A stretch of 64,000 nt of DNA, taken from Apus apus. Lineage: Eukaryota > Chordata > Aves > Apodiformes > Apodidae. The notes under the pieces are model-generated. The model saw only the letters and a program-made list of their open reading frames with translations, was not told where the DNA came from and ran no database searches. The first letter of the stretch is position 1, and the number at the start of each line of letters is the position of its first letter. The translations under genes and the position numbers were made by a program. The stretch spans positions 7,343,659 to 7,407,658 of the forward strand of contig NC_067283.1 in assembly GCF_020740795.1 (NCBI RefSeq), read 5' to 3'. This document shows positions 1 through 10,945 of the stretch, piece by piece.

Positions 1-2016
1 CATGACAAATAGAGAGGTAGGACTTCAACAGGGATTTAAGACTGAATGAGAACACACATCAAAATAACACATGGACTCAAATAAATACCACAGCATTAAA
101 AGACAAAGCAAAAATATAATAAAAGGTGAAGCCCATTTATGTATATAAAGCTAAAGATCTGTGCTAAAGTATTTTATGCCTCTCCACTAATGTCAACCAA
201 AAAGCATGACCAATATGGATAATAATTGGTGCCATTTGTTAAATGTAGAAGAAAAACAGAGATGCTTCAGAAGCTCAATGCCCATAATGGCATAGAGAAA
301 CCAGTTCACAAATTTAGCAGGTTTCCAGCCATCTCAGAACTGAGGTTCTGGAATAGTCTTTGGACAGACAAGAACAACTTAAGAGATCAAAGCTGGCAAT
401 TTGCTGAATGGAATTATGTAATGCTGTGTACTGTGATAGCAAGGGGAATTACTGACTCCCAGGAAGGCTTCTTATAGTCAGTTCTACCAGAACACAGCTA
501 GTTCAGTATCAGACACTGGTTTCTTGTATGTAAAGTTCATTAAATAAACCCCACAAAACAAACAGACTGAAAGATCAGCATTTTCTATTACTGCATTTTT
601 TCCAAAACAAAACCATCTCATCTTTTAAAAAAATTCTTAAGGCTTCAGGAGCCTTGTGAAGCATACAGCCATTTCACTGCTGGCTCTGAATTACTTTTGT
701 GGGCAACAAAGCAGTTCGGAATTGAGGGTATTTAAATCATCTCTGCTCCATTTGCACTGGCTTACCAGTATTTCTCTGCCCTTTATCTTTGTTATATCAT
801 ATTTGAAACTTTCAGGTGCAGGAATCATATATTGCTAAACCCCTAATATATTCTCAAGTGCTGCAAAATAATACACAAATAGTCTCACAGTGACGGCATT
901 TGTAGACTAGGCATCATCTCTCATCCAATTATCTTGATTCTTTTTATTGCTTTTTCTGCTATTTCTTCTGAACCTTCTATAATTTGTGGGAATTCAAATT
1001 GCAGATAAGTGTGTTGATAACCACTGCAGCCACGTACTTTTCCTATTAAATCCACTCATTCATACATACATTCAACAATTGCAGTACCTCACAGCATGGT
1101 CCTTCCAGGTGGCCATTCATATGTGGTTTTTTTTACTACATATTTCTAGTTTTGTGTAATCAAGAGTTGTCTCTTCCACTGTGATGCCCATGAGATTTCA
1201 CACCATCTTGAAAACCAGTCTGACTTCCTAAATAATCAAGGAATTTCTAAGTGTACTAATTTCGGTTTAGCTCTGTAATTTATTTCATTAAAACATCCAA
1301 TCTTGATCTTAAAACTTCTTGTTAGAGGAATCTACCTTAAACTTGTTGTACTGGCACCACTGGGAGGTAGCAAAGTTTCTCCAATTTTAAATTTCCATTC
1401 ATTCACTGAAGGTCTGTAGAAGCCATTTTGATCCTAACATCATCTGCACACTCACTCAGCTGATTAGTATCTACGTTCATAATGGTATTGTTTCCAAACT
1501 TCCATCATCTAAGTATAATCAGAAGTTTTCAGGCAAAGACTAAACACCTTGATGACTTGGCTTTATTAAAACATACTGTTTACTCATGCCCCACTTCCTC
1601 ACTCACCCCGACCACTCCACAGCACTGAACTCTTTGCTATTTATTGACCCTAAAGTTCTTCACAAATTTCTGCAGTTATGACTTTGTGGTAGTTTTTTAG
1701 ACCACTGATTAAACAAAAGGTCAAATGACAGAATCTAGAATAGATTTCTGTAAAACTATTAGAGACCAACATGCTTGGTATTTACTCACCTATATCTATC
1801 TCCTGATACCACAAAGTAGATTTTAAAGTCCATTTAATAATATTTGGAATGGTGCCTTTGCATCCTTTCTTTTTATCTAGCTTGTATAAAACTACATCAA
1901 CAATTAAAATTGTGAATCCATGGCAAAAAACAATCTACTTGTATGCTGATCTCTGTCACATTGCTCTGAGAATACTTCTGCATTAACATTTTTCCATAAA
2001 TGGGATAAATTTTTAC
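1..2016 (-). other. XRCC2: XRCC2 intron 2, partial
   Basis: This stretch follows the donor of XRCC2 exon 2 on the minus strand (GTAAAA, the complement of 2011-2016) and runs off the left edge. I searched it for exon 3, which should open with the Walker A region of the RAD51-like core, and found no such reading frame on the minus strand, so exon 3 must lie outside the window. The DNA is AT-rich and unique-looking, with no CR1 tail, LTR or microsatellite of note. Short open frames here have no recognisable similarity and look like chance. Confidence 0.75.
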
Positions 2017-2098
2017 CATGAACAGGAGATCCTTCCTCAGCAAACAGGTAAGGTTCAAGATTCTTCAGAGAACTTCTGCCCTCAAGTCGTGCGAGTAG
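2017..2098 (-). CDS. XRCC2: XRCC2 coding exon 2 (RAD51 paralogue)
   Basis: Read on the minus strand, this 82-nt exon encodes 27 codons plus one base, beginning [12 protein letters not shown] and ending SPVHG with the Gly codon split at the donor. It matches my recollection of human XRCC2 residues 14-41, where exon 2 also spans coding positions 40-121. The acceptor is a good polypyrimidine tract ending TGTAAAAG (complement of 2099 upward) and the donor is GTAAAA. XRCC2 is a nuclear protein of the BCDX2 complex (RAD51B-RAD51C-RAD51D-XRCC2) that promotes RAD51 loading in homologous recombination. This exon encodes the short N-terminal segment before the ATPase core. The frame joins exon 1 in phase 0 with no stop. 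Identity is strong because sequence, phase, exon length and synteny all agree. Confidence 0.93.
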
Positions 2099-3529
2099 CT
2101 TTTACAGGAAAAACAGAAGAGAGACACACTGTTAACTCAAAATAATGGACCTTGGGAATCAAATTTAAAGGATTTGAGAACTGGGAGTTTTCTATGGCAG
2201 CCCTATCAAAAGCCAAGTTTGATTTAAAAAATGTTTTCATAAATACATATGGAAGTCTATTATCTGGATTTAAGCAACAGCAGGTTCCATCTTTATAAAC
2301 AATTAGCACATAAATTCAATGGAAATAAGGACTGGGTATACATCAGAGGAAGGAAAGGTTTGAAAACAAAAGGAAAGAAAAAAGAAAGAGTGGCACAGGT
2401 GGACTAGTGAGATGGATCATCTCTGGTATCTAGCAGGGCTGCCATTTGACACAACAAAGGGAAAGGAGATTGTAATAACCATCACCTCCACAACAAACTA
2501 CTGTTTGAAACATTATCCATCATTAGACTCCTGAGTTAACCCCACTGAGCATTTATAAGTAAAAGATGAAAAGTTATATAGGACTCTTTCTGGACTATAA
2601 TCACACTGTATCATAGTTAACTTGTTCAAACACAGTATGGATTGAGAATGATCAAAAGTAATTAGCCAGAAGTAGCTCTGCAAGAACCTTTCTAAAGCAA
2701 GCTCAGATTTGTAAAGCAAGTTCCTCGAAAGCCCCTTAGAAAGCAAGTCCATTGTAAACCAAATTAATCCAAAGTTCATAATTTCTTAAATTGACAGGTA
2801 TTTGCATAGCAAGTAGACAGGTATTCACATAACTGGTGTTATTTGTAGTTCTGGCATACACTTGTAAACCAAGAATTAACATTTCACCCAGTGATAATCC
2901 CTACATGTATTAACTCGGTTGCCAAATCTGTCATTCTCCATGACACCCAGCTGTCATTTAAAGATTTAAACAAAACAAATACTATTCAGTTTCATCCCGT
3001 CCTCCTTAAAGGCAGTCACTGAATGAGCAATGAGCACACACCTTTAAACACACAATGCCTTATCTTTCTTTCCTCCCTGCCACATTGATGAGCAACATTT
3101 GTTCTGAATTGGCTTAAAAGTTGTTTAAACAGTTGTGCGTGTTTGCCTTTAACAGTAAAATAAATCTCCATTAAATGGCCCTGAATTTACTTCAAGTGGT
3201 CACGATGGGAATCTAAGTGCGACACTTTCGTTGCCATTTTAGCATTCCCTTCCATTAACAGAATGTCAGTGTGTTTGCCTTTGTTTGCCCATTCACAGGT
3301 ATTCAGGAGTTTTCTGATGGGTCCACTGAAGGGCCAAAAAAACACTGGAATTGACCTTGCTGTGGATCTGCAGATCCTTCCATTGTTTCACACATTTGTG
3401 TCACTCAGAAAACACTAACAACAATGAACTCTTGAATATTTTGGGAACCAAGAGGGTTTCTGTGACCTGGACAAAGCAAAAATCCGAGGTATGTACAGAC
3501 ACAAGAATATCAGATTAATCAGGAAATTA

Positions 3530-3830
3530 CAGAATGGATTGGGTTGGAAGGGACCTTAAAGATCATCTAGTTCTAAAGCTCCTGCCATGGGCAGGGACAC
3601 TTTTCACTAGTCCAGGTTGCTCCAAGCCCCATCCAACCTGCCCTTGAACACCTCCAGGGAGGGGGGCAGCCACAGCTTCTCTGGGCAACCTGTTCCAGTG
3701 TCTCACCACCCTCACACTAATTTCTTCCTAATGCCTAACCTAAATCTAACATTTTCCAGTTTAAAGCCATTACCCCATGTTCTATCACTAGATGCCCTTG
3801 TAAAAAGTCCCTCCCCAGCCTTCTAGTATC
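3530..3830 (-). repeat. CR1 LINE 3' fragment
   Basis: The listed strand reads as the reverse complement of a CR1 3' end: a degraded ATAGAATGG-type tail at about 3530, then GGTTGGAAGGGACCTTAAAG, the segment for the 3' UTR and the C-terminal end of ORF2, and a break near the AGTCCCTCCCCAGCCTT motif. The copy is 5'-truncated to about 300 bp, as most CR1 insertions are. It sits in XRCC2 intron 1 in the same orientation as the gene. Confidence 0.9.
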
Positions 3831-6547
3831 TCAGGGTGTGTACTCCGGGAGACTGAAACTACCAAGAGGGCCATCAAAGAACCTCTTGTGCCAGTGGCTG
3901 TCAGCACCTGGTCCCTAGCCCCAGCCCAGAGCCACTGGGGAGGAGATGCTGCACCCACTGTGGAGAAGGGCCAGGAATCTCTCATCCCCTCATCCAGCTG
4001 TGCAAGTTGAGAGAAACAGGAAAACCACCACAGGCTGCTGCTTTTTGATGCTTTTTATTTCTTAGCAAAGGAAGCACTCGGCGATCACTGAGGCTTGATT
4101 ATGGGCACTGCTGGGGCTGGGGGTCACAGCTATTGCTGGTCTAAACATATTTCTGCAGCCTCCTGCTCCCAATTTTATTTGTACTTTAATGAATACATCT
4201 TCTGCAGTTTATTTCTTCTGGAAACAATGAGCCCCCCATCTCCTCTTACACTATCACCTCTTGAAGCTTACTGCTAGTGCTTTGCAAATACACAGCAGAT
4301 TGATTGCTATCATTTAAGTATGAATCTGCGGTTATTTAAATGACAAGTTCATATATTAATTTTAAATAACTACAGGTGGTTACTCTCAGCACTGCTCATG
4401 TAGGTAATTAATGATAATTCTCGGGTGATAGCGCACCTGTGTTTTTATCAAACTTGTATTTACTTCCGAGTTCTGAAGCAGAATCTCCAAAGGCACTTGC
4501 CTCATTAGTGTCACGCTGGGAGCGATGGGGTTCCTGGCAGGAACAGCTAACAATTTTCCTTCAAATCTAACAAAGGTTTGTCCACACTACAGCAGAAGGC
4601 ATAGAAGCAAAGCTGAGATGAGACATGAGACAGGCATCCCTCACCTCTGCCAGTGTTAGACAGGGACAACACAGGTTTTTCCTCATCAGCAAAAGCCACC
4701 TTGGGGAGGTGTTTCCATCCTACCTTCTCACATTTTCTTGTGTAAAATGAGAAGGTGGGAAAAGCTACAGGTAATCAAAGGGTGACGTGGATCGTGGACA
4801 TCAGCTGTACCAAGCTGTGTCACACACAGCACGTAACAGCAGCACAGCACTGCTTTAGAAAACCTCTGAATGGGAAGAGCTTGAAAAAAACCCACCAAAA
4901 CAATTTCAAATCCCATATTAGAGACTTCAGATTCTATAAATTACTTCTTTCATAATGCTCTTTCATACAAAACACCATCTTTTAGCAACCTGCTGGTGGT
5001 AGGTCTTTGCTCTTAGGTGTTTTTCAAAAGTGCAATTATACTAGCAAGTATCTGCCCATATGTGCAGTACTGTGTAGAAAACAAGCTATACTACAGTCAG
5101 GCAACAGTCGAGTTAAATTTCATTGATGACAAGGCAGAAGGGACACATATTTCAGCCATGTCTTTTATAATTTATAAATTTAATCTTTTTAATAAAGAAA
5201 CATGCATATGGACAGTCCCATTGACTAATGTATTACGTGCTTACACTATATTGGTTACAACGAAGCTATGCATTAATGTAAGCATACATGTAGGTCTTGT
5301 CAGGAATGAGATATTACTTCATTAAAATGTTAAAGAAATTCAAATTAAATACTCCAGCTCTGTTGGAGGCTGTGAGCTAACCTACAGGCTATTTACACAC
5401 ACAAACCTATCTTGAGTATGAGACAAACTTTAATTTTCAACCACTATAACCACTCTGACTGAGCTTTTGTAAACTTTGGGCATGAAGACATATGCAAGCA
5501 ATTTATCATTTATTTTATTGTGATACAGCAAACGTGTTTTGCAAGAAGTTCTAATTTGTTGTATTAATTACATCCAATAATAAGAGTACAAGACTGCAGT
5601 CTCAGTATAACCCTCTCTAAAACCTGATCTTATGTATGAGGCTTGAGGAAGTATTGTTTTAAATGAAGTATTTTCTGTTTCATGAGCTTTCACCATTTTT
5701 TCTGGACAATGTACTCATACATTAATCTTTCTGAACCCATGGGTTAGCAATTCTTCCCTCGTTCAGGTTTGGCAATCCATTATAGGCACTTGCTGCCATG
5801 GCCGAAGTGGACAAATTAACACATTCACCTGCTTGGACACAGGTCACAACTCACGTCCTTAATTTGTGTATATTTTCCGAGAGTGGGCACCCGTTGTTAT
5901 TTTTAAAAAGCGTCAAAAGGGCTAAAGAACTCAAGTCTCCCTGAAAAAACATGGAGGTTTAACATGAAATAAATATTCCTTGTCACAGTTCTGCACTTTA
6001 GGTGCACTACTCGGCACGTTCTGAAACAGGAACACACCAGCCCGCAAGTAATTAACTTGCTGAGAGCAAGAAGAAGTTCCTAACAATAGACCACCCAGTG
6101 AAGAAAAAAAAAAAATAACCCCAAAACGAAGCGCAACCCCCCGGAAAAAAAAAAAATAAAAAATCAAATTTCAAAAGCCACAGAGCAGGAAAGCAATTCC
6201 ACCATCCACCGGCTTTTATTTGAACCCCTCCAAAGGGAGCGCGAAGCAAACACTTCTGCAGGAAGGACCGGAGCACCTGGACAACCCGCTCCGGTGCCGC
6301 GAGGAAGCGGCCCGGCTGGGACCGAACCCCGGCCCTAGAGCGGCAGCCGGGGACGCGAAGGGGACACAAAGGCAGGAGAGACCCGGGCTGCCCTGCCCGG
6401 AGCCCGCTGCCTCAGCCCCCGGGGAAACCCTCCAGGCAGGGCGGAACGCGCTCCCGCCAACCCCGCAGCGCCAGGCGCAGCCCCGGGGCTGCCTCGCCTC
6501 GCCCCCCCGGGCCGGGCGGACCGGGCCCCGCTACCCCCTCACGCCCA

Positions 6548-6600
6548 GGAGGGGGAAGGGAAAGGGGAAGGGAAGGGGAAGGGCGGCGGGGGCGGGAGGG
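6548..6600 (+). repeat. Polypurine GGGAAG tract, G-quadruplex-prone
   Basis: A run of alternating G3-G5 blocks separated by A or AA, followed by GGCGG units. There are more than four runs of three or more Gs within 40 bases, so the plus strand could form a G-quadruplex; that strand is non-template for a plus-strand transcript and template for XRCC2. It lies about 250 bases inside XRCC2 intron 1. Confidence 0.7.
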
Positions 6601-6845
6601 CGCGGCTCCCCGAGTCCTTTCCCTCACCCACCGCCCCCTCGGGAGGCTCCGCGGCCGCGGGGCGTTCCCCTCCGCCCGCCCCGAGGGGGGCTGGGCCGCG
6701 CTCTCCGTCACTCAGGCCCTCAGAGCGGGGGAAGGGAGACGTCCGGCGCTTCCCTTTCGGAGCAGCCCGGGCACGCCTGTCACGGGCAGGCGGTTCCCGG
6801 GGCTGAGGGGAGCCCGGGGGGCGGCAGGGGGGGGCAGCGCCTCAC

Positions 6846-6884
6846 CTGAGTGCCCGACTCCGCCCGCCGGGACGCGTCACCCAT
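6846..6884 (-). CDS. XRCC2: XRCC2 coding exon 1 with start codon
   Basis: The minus strand carries an ATG in a strong context (GCCATGG) at 6884-6882, followed by 13 codons reading MGDASRRAESGTQ and a GTGAGG donor. As I recall it, human XRCC2 exon 1 also codes for 39 nt and 13 residues with the same RAESGT core, and its intron falls at the same phase-0 position. The next exon (2017-2098) continues in frame. The N-terminal six residues differ from the mammalian form, which is common in this poorly conserved tip. The open frame continues both upstream and into the intron, but that is GC-rich read-through and not coding. Confidence 0.93.
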
Positions 6885-6923
6885 GGCGGGGGGAGCAGCT
6901 GCCCTGGCGGCCTCGGCGCCGAC

Positions 6924-6940
6924 TGCGCAGGCGCCTGCGC
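6924..6940. promoter_or_regulatory. NRF1-like palindrome upstream of XRCC2
   Basis: The bases TGCGCAGGCGCCTGCGC contain a perfect 16-base inverted repeat made of two GCGCA/TGCGC half sites. They start about 40 bases upstream of the XRCC2 ATG (on the minus strand). NRF1 binds TGCGCA half sites in CpG-island promoters; the centre here (GGCGCC) departs from the ideal consensus, so binding is inferred. Confidence 0.5.
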
Positions 6941-6961
6941 CCTCCCCCCGGCCGGCGGCTC

Positions 6962-6973
6962 TGCGCATGCGTG
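6962..6973 (+). promoter_or_regulatory. NRF1 motif upstream of XRCC2
   Basis: TGCGCATGCGTG is one mismatch from the NRF1 consensus TGCGCATGCGCA, and it lies about 80 bases upstream of the XRCC2 start codon within the CpG island. A site of this kind is common in promoters of DNA-repair and housekeeping genes. Function is inferred from the motif only. Confidence 0.6.
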
Positions 6974-7100
6974 CTGCGCACCCCCCCCCCCCCCGGGCAG
7001 GGTTGGGTGGAGCGCGCCTGCTCCTGGTTCGCAAGTTCGAGTCCGGCCTTGGGCTGCCGGCGCCTTTGGAATTCCCCAGGGGCCGGTCACTGTGAGGAGG

Positions 7101-10100
7101 CGGGTGTTTGCTTCTTTTTCGTTTAAAGGACCTGTCTTTTTTATAGGTATGTGGGGGTTTTTTTCCGCTCCTGCTCCTGATGAAGTGGGGGCCGGTGGCT
7201 GGGTTGGTGTGTCTCAAGGGAAGCTCATCTGCGCAGCCACGGTTAAAGTCCTGACGCCTGCGAAATTGCTCTCTGCCAAAGCCGGCCATCCGTCATGGCT
7301 CAGATTGGAAGAGGTTTGGTGTATTTTAAATACCTGCCTTGAATGAACCAGGCTCGTGTGGGGTGCGATGCCCTGGGTCACCAGCCAGTTGCCCAGCGAG
7401 TCCCTCCCGTAGGCGTCTGTGCCCGTGGCCGGCGGTGGGACCTGCTCCTCCTGAGCACCACGTCCCATCTGCTGTGGTTGTGCAGCCTGAGGCAGAGAGA
7501 GAGAGGAGCATGGGAGGACATGGAGAACCTGTTTGTGTTTTCCATAAGCTAAATGCAAAAACAGCAGGATAAGAATAGCAGCTCCTCATATCCGCCGATC
7601 AAAGAGCAGTAATGATATCCTCCCATCATCACGGGTTTAGCGAGGTTATCAGTGATACTGCACGTTCTTACAGTTAGGAGGAGAAACTGGTGGTGGAGTT
7701 CTCTGTGTCTTCATAGAAATCATGTTTGTCGCTATGAAAAGAGTTTCTCCCAGCTTGGTCCCGAACACACCACAAATCAGAAAAATCTAACCTCAGATGC
7801 AAGGCGGTGGCTTTGTTTACTCCTTCAACCCTCTTTCAGCCCCAAATACACTGCTCCCTCTGTTCAAAACACCCTGTGGTTGCCACACAACTAACTCAAG
7901 GTTTGAGATGGATGCCACCTAACTTCACAAAGTCAGGCAGATTTAACCCAACTCAAACCAGTACTATTAGTGTCAGGTTCTAACACTGCTCATTAAACCA
8001 CAGGAAGGGGATTTTTTAAATGTTTTTTTGGACAGAGGGAGTGGCCTTTCTTCTTTTTTCTGTATGCATACTCCTGCAAAATCACCAAGAGTGTGAAAGG
8101 TGGTTCTCTAGTGAGACTTGGGGGGACACATACATGGCATAAAAATGCAACCACGACAATGTTGGTTTAATTTTATATAGAAGAAAGTTTCTGCCTCGCA
8201 TTTTGGAAGAAGTCAACATAAGGGACAGGCAGCCTTAAGAGCTGCGTGTCTGCTTGTTGTTATAGTACCTCAGAAGTCTGAGCCATGTTCCTTGGAAGAG
8301 TTCAAAAGACTTGTTAATTAGAAGTGATTGCCCTTGAAGCTGACTGATGACTGAACCTAGCCCAGGAGCTGAGGGGACTCGCTGTGTCTTATGACAAAGA
8401 CACTACTCACTGCATCAACCACACGATATATATATATTTAATTATAAGTTCTTTGTTCCTGTTCTCTTCTAATTAAAGCCATTGCACTAATTTTTTTAAA
8501 GTGTTTGCCATTTGGATTTGAAGACATAAAATATACAGCACACGTAAATTCCAGTTGACCAAAACCCCCTCCTACCTCATCACTTACCACTGCCTGTATC
8601 CCAGTAGGGTCTGAGGGAGCTCTTCTCCTGCATGAGTAAACACCATTTTGGTATTACAATCTAATGCAGGATGAAGTGTCACAGTTCAGTGGAGATCAAG
8701 CAACAGAGATTCAAGAGAGGGAGGGTAAAAACATTGACTTCACCTGAGGAGTAAGAAAAAATGGATATTTAATTGCTTGACATATTTAGTAGGTAACAGA
8801 AGTGTGTAAATCAAATGCCCTGGTCACCTCGATGGGCAGACTGCTGTAAGCATTCCTCGTGTTACCTCTGCATTCATTTGCTTCATACAGGGTGGCTGGC
8901 ATGATGAAGTTAAGAGAATTGCTGCTTCCTTTGACAGCACACTGCCTCAACAAACTCACATTGTGCTTTTTTTTTTTCATTTGTTTGTCAGTACTATCAT
9001 TTATCTTCTTTGCAGATCAAAGGCTAAATTTTGGCAATGAGGTCACACTTCACACTTTAACCCCAAACCAGCCTTATGTATATCTTTGTCTATTTAACCC
9101 CCTGTCCTCTGCACTTCAGCAGTCAGCATGGCTGGCATCGTACAAAATTTGATCTTGTCATACTTTCTTAAAGCTGTCCAGGCATTTCTCATCTGTTCAA
9201 GTTTTAGTTTCATTTTGGTTTTCTACCTGTAGAGCAAATCCCTGTGTTCACCTTGCTCCTTTGGAGCAAAACATTAACAGATAGAAAGGAAAAACTTTCT
9301 ACCATTTGCTTCAGCAGGATTTTACCCTTTTGTTTGTTTGGTTGTTGTTTTTTTGGTTGTTTTTTCTTTTTGTTTGTTTGGGTTTGTTGTTTTTTGTGGG
9401 TTTTTTTTTCTGGTTTTGGTTTCGTTTTTTTTTTAGTTCTCTCTGTATTCTTTCATATTTCTCTGGAGCAATTCTGAGGGACACTGTGTGATCCAGGCAT
9501 ACAGGGTCCTACCCACTCCTTGCTCTCCCTTCCTAAGTAGCAGAAACCTCCTTAATGCAGAATCCTCCTTAATGCAGCATAGCTATAAGTAGCTCATAGT
9601 ATCCAGGGACTCCATACCCCAACACTCCTGTTTCTAGAGGCAGAAAATTAGCCTTCCTTTGTCTGGCATGTGGGAAGCCTTAGGGTGCCCCTGGAGCCAC
9701 AGGCACTCTTCATGTAGCAATTCAGCAGCAAGAGTAATGACTTCTCTAAAAGCAGAAAGATCAGACTCCAGGGGTAAGCATCTCTGTCTTTATGAAATGT
9801 GCATTGTGGAGAAAACTCCTCTCTCTCAATCTTGATTTTTGAGCATCTTCCACACTGAGATGCTGTGTTTTCCAGTGCAGATGCTTAACACCTTCATCAC
9901 AGGGAAAGAAAATGACAAGTGCAAGAGAATAAGGTATTTGCAGCCCTGATAATTTTTTTATTATTATTATTTTGGGGGGTATTTGCTTATTTCTGTGTTC
10001 ATCATTGCTAATTTCAGCCAATAGAAGGAAACGGAGGTGGGTTCTGAGGAAGGAAGGACTAGCCCAGGTACCCCAGGGCTGTAGAGAACTGAGTCTAGTG

Positions 10101-10140
10101 TTCATAGAAACAAATTTGTTTTGTTTTGTTGAAGAAACAA
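7101..10140. other. Intergenic, no gene recognised
   Basis: This stretch begins at the edge of the XRCC2 CpG island and becomes AT-rich. Several short open frames occur on both strands at 7092-7590, but none has a recognisable protein and they overlap one another in all frames. There is a T/G-rich low-complexity tract at about 9328-9434 and a small tandem duplication of CTCCTTAATGCAG near 9549-9578. I see no CR1 or LTR before 10141. Confidence 0.6.
9328..9434. repeat. T/G-rich low-complexity tract
   Basis: About 107 bases consisting almost only of T and G, with TTTG and TTGTTG units interrupted by T8-T9 runs. It resembles a decayed (TTTG)n microsatellite. Open frames crossing it give long Phe-Leu-Val runs and are not genes. 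Confidence 0.85.
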
Positions 10141-10945
10141 ATCATAGAATAATAGAATAATAGAATCATAGGGGTTAGAAGCAACCTCTGAAGATCATTG
10201 AGTCCAAGCCCCCTGCTGCAGCAGGAACACCCAGGGCAGGTCACACAGGAACGTGTCCAGGTGGGTCTTGAAAGTCTCCAGAGAAGGAGACTCCACAACC
10301 TCTCTGGGCAACTCTGTAACCCTCACAGTAAAGATTTTCGTCATGTTGAGGTGGAACTTCCTGTGTTGTAGCTTGGTGCCATTTCCCCTTGTCCTTTCAC
10401 AGGGCACCACTGAAAAGACACCAGCCCATTCAGATATTTATAGACATTAAGGTCCCCTCTTCTTTTCTCAAGACTAAACAGCCCCAGGTTTCTCAGCCTT
10501 TCCTCATATGACAGATGTTCCAGTCCCTTAATCATCCTTGTAGCCTCCATTAGACTCTCTCAAGTAGATCCCTGTCCCTCTTGAACTGGGGAGCCCAGAA
10601 CTGGACACAACACTCCAGGTGTGGTCTCACTAGGGCAGAGTAGAGGGGGAGGAGAACCTCTTTCGCCCCTCTGGCCAAACTGTTCTTAAGACATCCCAGG
10701 ATACTATTGGCTCTCTTGGCCACAAGGGCACATTGCTGTCCCATGGATAACTTGTCCACCATGACCCAAAGTCCTTCTCCATGGGGCTGCTTTCTAGCAG
10801 GTCAACCCCTAATGTATATGGTGTTATTTCTCCCCAGGTGCAGGACTCCACTTATTCTTGTTGAACCTCATTAGGTTCATCTTTGCCCAGTTCTCCAGTC
10901 TGTCTAGATCTTGCTGAATGGCTGCACAGCCTTCAGGTGTATCAG
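10141..10945 (-). repeat. CR1 LINE 3' fragment, about 0.8 kb, with RT remnants
   Basis: The right part of a CR1 element in reverse orientation. Its ATCATAGAAT tail is at 10141, followed by a GGGGTTAGAAGCAACC 3' UTR variant and then ORF2 C-terminal coding sequence up to about 10945. Minus-strand frames retain recognisable ORF2 pieces such as [20 protein letters not shown] and [10 protein letters not shown], split by frameshifts, so the copy is dead. The 3' end resembles the fragment at 60161, suggesting the same subfamily. Confidence 0.93.

Larger units (their letters stand above)
2099..6845 (-). other. XRCC2: XRCC2 intron 1
   Basis: This 4.75-kb intron separates the two XRCC2 exons, with donor GTGAGG at its right end (complement of 6840-6845) and acceptor AG at 2099-2100. 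It contains one CR1 fragment (about 3530-3830). Three AT-rich blocks (about 2990-3330, 4290-4560 and 5120-5420) are rich in TAAT-type motifs and could be conserved non-coding elements. The right-hand 600 bases are part of the CpG island. Small open frames throughout, including 209 codons on the plus strand at 6220-6849, look like composition artefacts. Confidence 0.85.
6240..7100. promoter_or_regulatory. XRCC2: XRCC2 CpG-island promoter region
   Basis: GC and CpG content rise sharply here compared with the AT-rich flanks, and the island encloses XRCC2 exon 1. It contains G/C boxes, a polypurine G-run tract (6548-6600), a 15-base C run (about 6980-6994) and NRF1-like elements upstream of the XRCC2 start. 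I see no clear TATA box, as expected for a housekeeping repair gene. The transcription start cannot be fixed from sequence; it should lie just to the right of 6884 on the minus strand. The island extends well beyond exon 1 on both sides, so divergent plus-strand transcription is possible but not shown. Confidence 0.8.

Noticed and set aside
1-2016. XRCC2 exon 3 expected in this stretch
   Set aside because: No minus-strand frame with the Walker A or other RAD51-like core motifs is present, so the exon lies beyond the window.
6220-6849. A 209-codon plus-strand open frame in the XRCC2 CpG island
   Set aside because: It is Pro/Arg/Gly-rich, spans XRCC2 intron 1 and ends in antisense exon 1. Frames on both strands are open here because GC-rich DNA has few stop codons.
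6780-7289. A 169-codon minus-strand frame containing the XRCC2 start
   Set aside because: Only 6846-6884 is coding. The N-terminal part is 5' leader or promoter, and the C-terminal part reads through the GTGAGG donor into the intron.
9244-9491. Hydrophobic frames rich in Phe and Leu that look like membrane proteins
   Set aside because: They are translations of a T/G low-complexity tract.
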